Positions 59,056 to 64,000 of a DNA stretch of 64,000 bases are shown piece by piece; position 1 is the first letter of the stretch, and every line of letters begins with the position of its first letter. This stretch comes from Paraburkholderia ribeironis (GTDB lineage Bacteria; Pseudomonadota; Gammaproteobacteria; Burkholderiales; Burkholderiaceae). Position numbers and translations under genes: made by a program. The stretch covers positions 113,187 to 177,186 of the forward strand of contig NZ_CYGX02000019.1 in assembly GCF_900019265.1 (NCBI RefSeq). The letters are read 5' to 3'. The notes under the pieces are model-generated. The model saw only the letters and a list, made by a program, of their open reading frames with translations. It did not search any database and was not told the DNA's origin.

Positions 59056-60315
59056 TCAACCCGCTTTGGGCGTTGTGTTCTTCTGCGCTGTGTTCTTCTG
59101 CGTCGTGCTCGCCGCCATCTCGCGCTTCGCCGGCATGTTGCGCGCGATGATCCTGGCAATTTCGACGTCCGCATCGGCGCCATACTGCGCGAACACATCC
59201 GTGCGATACGAAGTGCCGGCCGCCGCGCCGAGCTGGGCGCCCGACTGCTCGCGCGTGTCGACGTCGACCTGCATCGACAGACCGATCCGCAGCGGATGCG
59301 CCTCCAGTTCGCGCTGATCGAGCTGGATTCGCGCCGGCAGCCGCTGCACGACCTTGATCCAGTTGCCGGTGGCGTTCTGCGCGGGCAACACCGCGAAGGC
59401 GGCGCCCGTCCCCGCCGAGAAGCCCACTACTCTGCCGTGATACTTGACGCCCGAGCCGTACACGTCGGCGCAAAGCGTGACGGGCTGACCGATGCGCATG
59501 TGCTTGAGCTGGCCTTCCTTGAAGTTCGCATCAACCCAGACGCCGTCGAGCGGCACGATCGCCATCAGCGGTGTGCCCGGCGCGACGCGCTGGCCGACCT
59601 GCACCGATCGCCGCGCGACGTAGCCGGTCACCGGCGCGGGCAACGTGTTGCGCGCGTAATTCAGGTAGGCGTCGCGCACCTTCGACGCGGCGGCCTGCAC
59701 GTTCGGGTGCTCTTCGATCGACGTGCGGTCGGTCAGCGCGTGGTTGGCCTCGGCTTGCTGGCGCGCGGCGTCGAGCGCGGCCTGCGCGGAGCTGACCGCG
59801 TCGCGGGCATGCGCGATGTCTTCGCCGGACACGGCACCCGTCTCGGCGATCGCCAGCCGCCGCTTCAGGTCGTCGTTCGCACGCGCGAGATCGGACTCGC
59901 GTTGCGCGATGGTCGCCGCGTAGAAATCGTTGTTCACGTAGAGGCCGCTGACCTGCCGCACGGTCTGGCCAAGTGCCGCTTCCGCATCGGCGAGCGCAAT
60001 CTTCGCGTCGGCGTTATCCAGCGTGACGAGCGGCGCGCCCTGCTTGACGATCTGCGTGTCGTCGGCATTCACCGCGACGACCGTGCCGCTCACTTGCGGC
60101 GTCAGTTGCACGAGGTTGCCGCTGACGTACGCATCGTCGGTGGACTGATGATATTGGCCTACCGTGACGTAGTACGCGCCGTAAGTCGCGCCCGCCACCA
60201 CGACGGTTGCGGCAAGCAGCGTGAGCAGCAGCTTGCGCTTCGTTGCGGGCGGCGGCGCTTTGAGAACCGGGTCCGCGTCCGCACTCGTGCGGACGGTGTT
60301 GATCGTGTCGCTCAT
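59056..60315 (-). CDS. emrA: EmrA-like periplasmic adaptor (HlyD family)
   Basis: 419 residues with an N-terminal membrane helix (about residues 28-49: LLLTLLAATVVVAGATYGAYYV), then QSTDDAYVSGNLVQLTPQVSGTVVAVNADDTQIVKQGAPLVTLD (lipoyl half), a coiled hairpin, and DGVWVDANFKEGQLKHMRIGQPVT. It links EmrB to the outer-membrane channel. CAGGAGCC precedes the ATG. The C-terminus is a QKNTAQKNT repeat encoded by 15-bp units. Confidence 0.9.
   Translation of the reverse strand: MSDTINTVRTSADADPVLKAPPPATKRKLLLTLLAATVVVAGATYGAYYVTVGQYHQSTDDAYVSGNLVQLTPQVSGTVVAVNADDTQIVKQGAPLVTLDNADAKIALADAEAALGQTVRQVSGLYVNNDFYAATIAQRESDLARANDDLKRRLAIAETGAVSGEDIAHARDAVSSAQAALDAARQQAEANHALTDRTSIEEHPNVQAAASKVRDAYLNYARNTLPAPVTGYVARRSVQVGQRVAPGTPLMAIVPLDGVWVDANFKEGQLKHMRIGQPVTLCADVYGSGVKYHGRVVGFSAGTGAAFAVLPAQNATGNWIKVVQRLPARIQLDQRELEAHPLRIGLSMQVDVDTREQSGAQLGAAAGTSYRTDVFAQYGADADVEIARIIARNMPAKREMAASTTQKNTAQKNTTPKAG
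59071..59112 (-). repeat. 15-bp tandem repeat inside the emrA 3' end
   Basis: Plus-strand units CGTTGTGTTCTTCTG, CGCTGTGTTCTTCTG and a partial CGTCGTGCTCGC. It encodes the QKNT-type repeat a few residues before the C-terminus of EmrA. Confidence 0.85.
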
Positions 60316-60356
60316 GATGTGGCTCCTGATAGCAATGAAAGTGTCGCGATGGCGTT

Positions 60357-61871
60357 TCAACGCGCGGCGATGACGGCTCGAGTGCTTGATGACGGTGCGG
60401 CCGATGCGGCCGGCGTGGTCGCATCGGCGCTATCGACATAGCCGCCGCCGAGCGCTACGGCCAATGCGATCTGCTGATCGCGCCGGTTCATCCTGAGGTT
60501 GGCGACTTGCTGGTCGGCGGCGAGCGCGGTGGTGTCGGCGTTCAGCACGGTCAGCTGATTCGTGAGGCCGGCCTTGTACTGCGTGAGCGCCAGCTGGTCG
60601 GCGCCGCGGGCGGCGTCCTGGGCGGCCTGGGCGTCGGCGAGTTGCTGATCGGTCGAACGGATTTGCGCGAGTTGCGTCGCGACCTCGGATAGCGCGGTGA
60701 CGAGCGTCTGGTTATAGGTGGCCACCGCGTAATCGAAGTCGGCGTAGCGCCCCTTCAATTGCGCGCGCAATTGGCCGCCATCGAAGATCGGCAGGTGGAT
60801 CGCCGAACCGACCGACGCGGTGCGGCTCGCCGCGCTCAGAAAGCGGCCGAAGCCGAACGCGTCGAGGCCGATCGCTGCGCTCAGATTGATGTCGGGATAG
60901 AACTCGGCCTTGGCCTCTTTGACGTCGTGTGTCATCGCGTCCACACGCCATTTCGCGGCCACCAGATCGGGACGGCGGCTCACGAGATCGGCGGGCAGAT
61001 TGTCCGGCAGACGCACTTCATCGCCGACACCGAGCGTCGGCCGCGTGATCGCGAGACCGCGGTCCGGCCCGGCGCCGAGCAACGCCGCCAACTGATAGCG
61101 GGTCGTGAGAATGCTGCCGTCGAGCGCTGCGAGCGTTGCGCGGCTGGTGGCGAGATTGGCCTGCGCGGTCTTGCGTTCCACTTGCGTGTCGAGACCGCTG
61201 GCGATGCGCCCCGCAGTGATGCGGTCGATCTGCTCGCGCTGGGTGATCTCCTGCTGCGCGATGTCGCGCAACGCGTAGAGCCGCGCAAGCTGGTTATACG
61301 CGCGAGTCATCGCCGACGTGAGCGACAGCCTCACTACCTCCTCATCGGCACGGCTTGCCTGCAGTTGCGACAGCGAGGCCTTCAGCGCTTCCCGATTCTT
61401 GCCCCACAGGTCGAGATCGTAAGAAGCGGACAGCAATGCCTTGTTTTCCGATTGCCACGAACCGGCGGTCGGCGGCGGCACGAGCGCGGTGCTCGAAAAC
61501 TGCTGGCGCGTGAACGAGTACGTCGCGCCGACTTGCGGCATCGTGGCGGCTTTGGCAGTGTCGCTGTAGGCTGCGGCCGCAGCGACCCGGGAGCGGGCCT
61601 GTTCGACCGACGGGTTGTCCTTCAGCGCTTCCACGAGCAAGGCCTTCAGTTGCGCGTCGCCGAACTGGTCGGCCCAGTCGGCTGCCGGCCAATGGCCATT
61701 GTCCTGCGGAATGCTTTGTTGAGTCGCGTAGCTCTGCGGTTGCGCCATCTGCTTGTCGCTCGAGATGCCGGCGTAATTCGCGCAAGCCGACAACACGGCC
61801 GCGAAGATCACCGTCACACCAAACTTCGCGATCCGCGAACCGGCCGCCCGCCGAATTAACTGTGATTTCAT
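60357..61871 (-). CDS. NodT/OprM-type outer-membrane efflux lipoprotein
   Basis: 504 residues. The signal peptide ends in a lipobox (VLSAC, near residue 30). Two repeated OEP domains follow (ALVEALKDNPSVEQARSRVAAAAAYSDTAKAATMPQVGAT; DLVSRRPDLVAAKWRVDAMTHDVKEAKAEFYPDINLSAAIG). It forms the outer-membrane duct for EmrAB. ATG 61871 is preceded by the MarR-type operator rather than a clear Shine-Dalgarno. First gene of the nodT-emrA-emrB operon. Confidence 0.9.
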   Translation of the reverse strand: MKSQLIRRAAGSRIAKFGVTVIFAAVLSACANYAGISSDKQMAQPQSYATQQSIPQDNGHWPAADWADQFGDAQLKALLVEALKDNPSVEQARSRVAAAAAYSDTAKAATMPQVGATYSFTRQQFSSTALVPPPTAGSWQSENKALLSASYDLDLWGKNREALKASLSQLQASRADEEVVRLSLTSAMTRAYNQLARLYALRDIAQQEITQREQIDRITAGRIASGLDTQVERKTAQANLATSRATLAALDGSILTTRYQLAALLGAGPDRGLAITRPTLGVGDEVRLPDNLPADLVSRRPDLVAAKWRVDAMTHDVKEAKAEFYPDINLSAAIGLDAFGFGRFLSAASRTASVGSAIHLPIFDGGQLRAQLKGRYADFDYAVATYNQTLVTALSEVATQLAQIRSTDQQLADAQAAQDAARGADQLALTQYKAGLTNQLTVLNADTTALAADQQVANLRMNRRDQQIALAVALGGGYVDSADATTPAASAAPSSSTRAVIAAR

Positions 61872-61872
61872 T

Positions 61873-61888
61873 TTCTGACCTGTCAGAT
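61873..61888. promoter_or_regulatory. MarR-type operator at nodT
   Basis: TTCTGACCTGTCAGAT, followed by AATTGGG, directly before the nodT start. Same arms as the copies at 59003 and 62439. Confidence 0.7.
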
Positions 61889-61970
61889 AATTGGGTAAAA
61901 AAATCGCCGCGAGCATCCACAGCGCTATCCGTCCTTTGTTCGTCCTTGTGCGCGTTCGTTTGCGTTGTGG

Positions 61971-62408
61971 CTAGTCCGCGAGAAACTTGTTCAGCAGACG
62001 GCGCAATTCTTCGAATTCGGCTTTCGTGAATTTTCTCAGACGCCGGTTCAGCACCACCGGGGCGATCTCCGGAAGCCGCGCGGCGACCGCTTCGCCCTCC
62101 TTCGTCAGCTTCAGATTGACGACGCGGCGGTCTTCGATGCTGCGCGAGCGCTCCAGCAAACCTCTCGTTTCCAGCTTGTCGAGCATGCGTGTCATCAGCC
62201 CCGTGTCGATGCCGAGGAGCTTCGACAATTCGAACGGCGTGGTCGCCACGCCCCGCCGCATGGACAGCAGAATGCCCATCTGCTGACTGGAGACGTCGAG
62301 TTCCTTGAGAGCGGCATCCATTTCGGTCGCGAGCACATTACGCGCTTTGGTGATCGAGAAGCCCACGCTCTGCGTCAGGCTGAAACTTTCCGGCGAGTAG
62401 TGGTTCAT
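61971..62408 (-). CDS. MarR family regulator of the pump operon
   Basis: 145 residues. MarR winged helix with ELDVSSQQMGILLSMRRGVATTPFELSKLLGIDTGLMTRMLDKLETRGLLERSRSIEDRRVVNLKLTKEGE; the conserved wing DRR is present. ATG 62408 with CTCCAG-GTTG context reading as CCTGGAGG on the minus strand. Three copies of one 16-bp operator lie upstream of this gene, nodT and emrB, so it should repress the whole exporter until a drug-like ligand binds. Confidence 0.9.
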   Translation of the reverse strand: MNHYSPESFSLTQSVGFSITKARNVLATEMDAALKELDVSSQQMGILLSMRRGVATTPFELSKLLGIDTGLMTRMLDKLETRGLLERSRSIEDRRVVNLKLTKEGEAVAARLPEIAPVVLNRRLRKFTKAEFEELRRLLNKFLAD

Positions 62409-62729
62409 CGCGACCTCCAGGTTGATGAGCCGAACTTTATCTGCAAAGTCAGATATTGTCAAAGATGAATTCGGGCACTTCAGTGTTTCATGACGAGTCC
62501 CAATCTGGGCAATCCGTGCTTCTGGCGCCGCGCTGAAGCGGTTAGCCTGAAATGGCCCTAGCCGGCCACTCCGGCCACTCAATAGAGCCGGTCAGGCATG
62601 TGGGCTGCCGTCGAGTCAATTCACCTGGAAGAATGCGTTGTGCGAGCGCCTGCCCGGCGCCGATGCGCTGGTCTTCGCGATGCTGATGCGAACAAACCGG
62701 TGGCGCAGTTCAAAGCCGCCCGTTTGAAT
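62409..62729. other. Region upstream of marR
   Basis: 321 bases without a credible gene; holds the marR promoter and operator at 62439-62454. Confidence 0.5.
62439..62454. promoter_or_regulatory. MarR-type operator at marR
   Basis: ATCTGCAAAGTCAGAT, arms ATCTG and CAGAT with a six-base centre, 31 bases upstream of marR. Confidence 0.65.
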
Positions 62730-63101
62730 CTAGAACTTCGGATGACACTCGAAATTGACCGACGATGCGTGCTCCGTCATCACCCTCACGCCGCTGACGG
62801 TTTCCGTCGTGATACTGCTTTGCATGCCGCGACGCTCGCAGTAGTCGCGCGCTTCGTTAATTGCGTGCTCATGGGCACGCGCCCATGCCATCCGGCCGCC
62901 GGTCGCGCTTGCCGCCACCGTGTAGGTGCCGGGTTTGTCGGTGGCAACGACGTCGGACGTCGATGCGCAACCGGCGAGGCTCGCGCACGCGGCGAGCGCC
63001 GCGATCAGACCGCGCCCGCGCCTCGACAACCCGGGTCGACCCGCGGGCGTTGCGCACGCGTCGTGCTGTTCCAACCTGCGCTCCGAATGATGAATGACCA
63101 T
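62730..63101 (-). CDS. Small lipoprotein
   Basis: 123 residues from ATG 63101. After a long basic N-terminus comes a hydrophobic segment with lipobox LAGC (LIAALAACASLAGC). The mature part (GTYTVAASATGGRMAWARAHEHAINEARDYCERRGMQSSITTETVSGVRV) is a small alpha/beta domain seen in several Burkholderia lipoproteins of unknown role. The start could lie further down, giving a more normal leader length. Confidence 0.7.
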   Translation of the reverse strand: MVIHHSERRLEQHDACATPAGRPGLSRRGRGLIAALAACASLAGCASTSDVVATDKPGTYTVAASATGGRMAWARAHEHAINEARDYCERRGMQSSITTETVSGVRVMTEHASSVNFECHPKF

Positions 63102-63345
63102 GTAAATACCTGCACGCTTCCGACCGATTACCGAAGCGCGATTATCCGTAATCGCGCGTGAGAGATCAGCCTCCGCGTCCGAAAACACTGTTGCGTGCGC
63201 TTGAATAATGACTTGGAGTCAGCAGGTACGCTGCAGTTCTGGCGTTGCCCGGATTTTCGCAAACGCCTTTCGCAATTGCGCTCGAGCGACTACTCTGTAA
63301 CGACCCCGTTCAAACATACTGGGCCCTGACCCGGAGGAGACATTG

Positions 63346-64000
63346 ATGGAGCTCGAAGCACGTACCATAAAACGTGTGACGGTTCGGCTCGTGCCGTTCC
63401 TGATCCTTTGTTATTTCATCGCCTATCTGGACCGCGTCAATGTCGGCTTTGCCGCGCTGCAGATGAACAAGGCGCTCGACCTGTCGGCCAGTGCATTCGG
63501 GTTCGGCGCAGGCATCTTCTTCATCGCGTACTTCTTCTTCGAAGTCCCATCCAATCTGCTGCTCGAACGCTTCGGCGCGAGCCGCTGGATCGCGCGGATC
63601 ATGTTCACGTGGGGCATTCTCGCGGGCGCGATGGCGTTCATTCCTGATATCGCACGCTTCACGGGGCTCTCGGCCGCGCATGTGTTTTATGGCCTGCGCA
63701 TCCTGCTGGGCGTGGCCGAGGCCGGCTTCTTTCCCGGCATCATCTTCCTGCTCACATTGTGGTATCCGGCGGCGTATCGCGGTCGCATGGTCGGCTATTT
63801 TATGGCGGCGATTCCGCTGTCCACCGTGATCGGCGGGCCGATTTCGGGCGCGTTGCTGTCGCTCGACGGCCACGGCGGACTGGCCGGCTGGCAATGGGTC
63901 TATCTGATCGAGGCGCTGCCCGCCGTGCTGCTGTCGTTCGTGGTGCTGTTCTATCTGACCGACCGCCCGGCCGACGCCAGCTGGCTCGCCACCGAGGAAC
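63346..64000 (+). CDS. MFS transporter, anion:cation symporter type (partial)
   Basis: The gene runs off the right end of the window; 218 residues are visible. RVTVRLVPFLILCYFIAYLDRVNVGFAALQMNKALDLSASAFGFGAGIFFIAYFFFEVPSNLLLERFGASRWIARIMFTWG is typical of ACS-family importers of organic acids such as tartrate, phthalate or hexuronates. CGGAGGAGACATTG precedes ATG 63346. Six helices are visible before the end. Confidence 0.88.
   Translation, partial: MELEARTIKRVTVRLVPFLILCYFIAYLDRVNVGFAALQMNKALDLSASAFGFGAGIFFIAYFFFEVPSNLLLERFGASRWIARIMFTWGILAGAMAFIPDIARFTGLSAAHVFYGLRILLGVAEAGFFPGIIFLLTLWYPAAYRGRMVGYFMAAIPLSTVIGGPISGALLSLDGHGGLAGWQWVYLIEALPAVLLSFVVLFYLTDRPADASWLATEE

Overview
The window looks like the chromosome of a Burkholderiales bacterium, most likely Paraburkholderia. 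GC content is high. It carries a hopanoid cyclitol-ether tailoring set (HpnI, HpnK, HpnJ), a small DUF4148-like secreted protein, several LysR/IclR/GntR-regulated catabolic modules, and an EmrAB-NodT pump with a MarR repressor. These assignments come from reading protein motifs; no database search was run.

Layout. 217-5021: coupled catabolic operon (SDR, flavoprotein dehydrogenase, NIPSNAP protein, 29-codon ORF, AAHS-type MFS importer). 5312-7707: small secreted and His-rich envelope proteins, then cytochrome b561. 7792-10903: 2-keto-3-deoxygluconate module (IclR regulator, KduD-like SDR, KdgT permease). 11050-14621: acetyltransferase, succinate-semialdehyde dehydrogenase, cold-shock protein, small membrane protein. 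14960-26000: hopanoid tailoring genes hpnJ-hpnI-hpnL and hpnI2-hpnK interleaved with two OmpR/histidine-kinase pairs. 26210-32734: ProQ-like protein, a broken TAXI-type binding protein, and a remnant of a [NiFe]-hydrogenase locus ending in full-length hypF. 32933-40726: CatR-like LysR, GntR regulator, sugar ABC transporter, catB and catA. 41125-46722: small membrane ORF, SDR with LysR, amidohydrolase, GAF-GGDEF protein, small unknown. 46838-52229: DUF2760 plus two unusual Hsp70-like proteins. 52839-55301: tyrosine recombinase divergent from a KfrA-like protein. 55380-57376: about 2 kb bounded by 38-bp Tn3-type inverted repeats and carrying tetR-yciI-tag. 57412-62408: EmrB, EmrA, NodT, MarR. 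The window closes with a small lipoprotein and the start of an MFS gene.

How genes work together. Several operators can be read directly. ATAC-N7-GTAT sites precede both the LysR gene and catB. Three copies of one 16-bp MarR-type site sit at marR, nodT and emrB. Paired palindromes lie before tetR, and a 28-bp palindrome lies between the recombinase and kfrA. Four PmrA/QseB-like boxes (two CTTAAG-like hexamers, 11-bp period) precede hpnJ, the hpnI2 operon, the second two-component system and the gene at 46453, suggesting that the local two-component systems control hopanoid modification.

Most unusual pattern: at least fourteen different short tandem repeats (8-21 bp units, 2-12 copies, each a different sequence) sit at or just after the 3' ends of genes throughout the window. 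Two of them contain or copy the stop-codon context of the neighbouring gene. No tRNA, rRNA or CRISPR array was seen.
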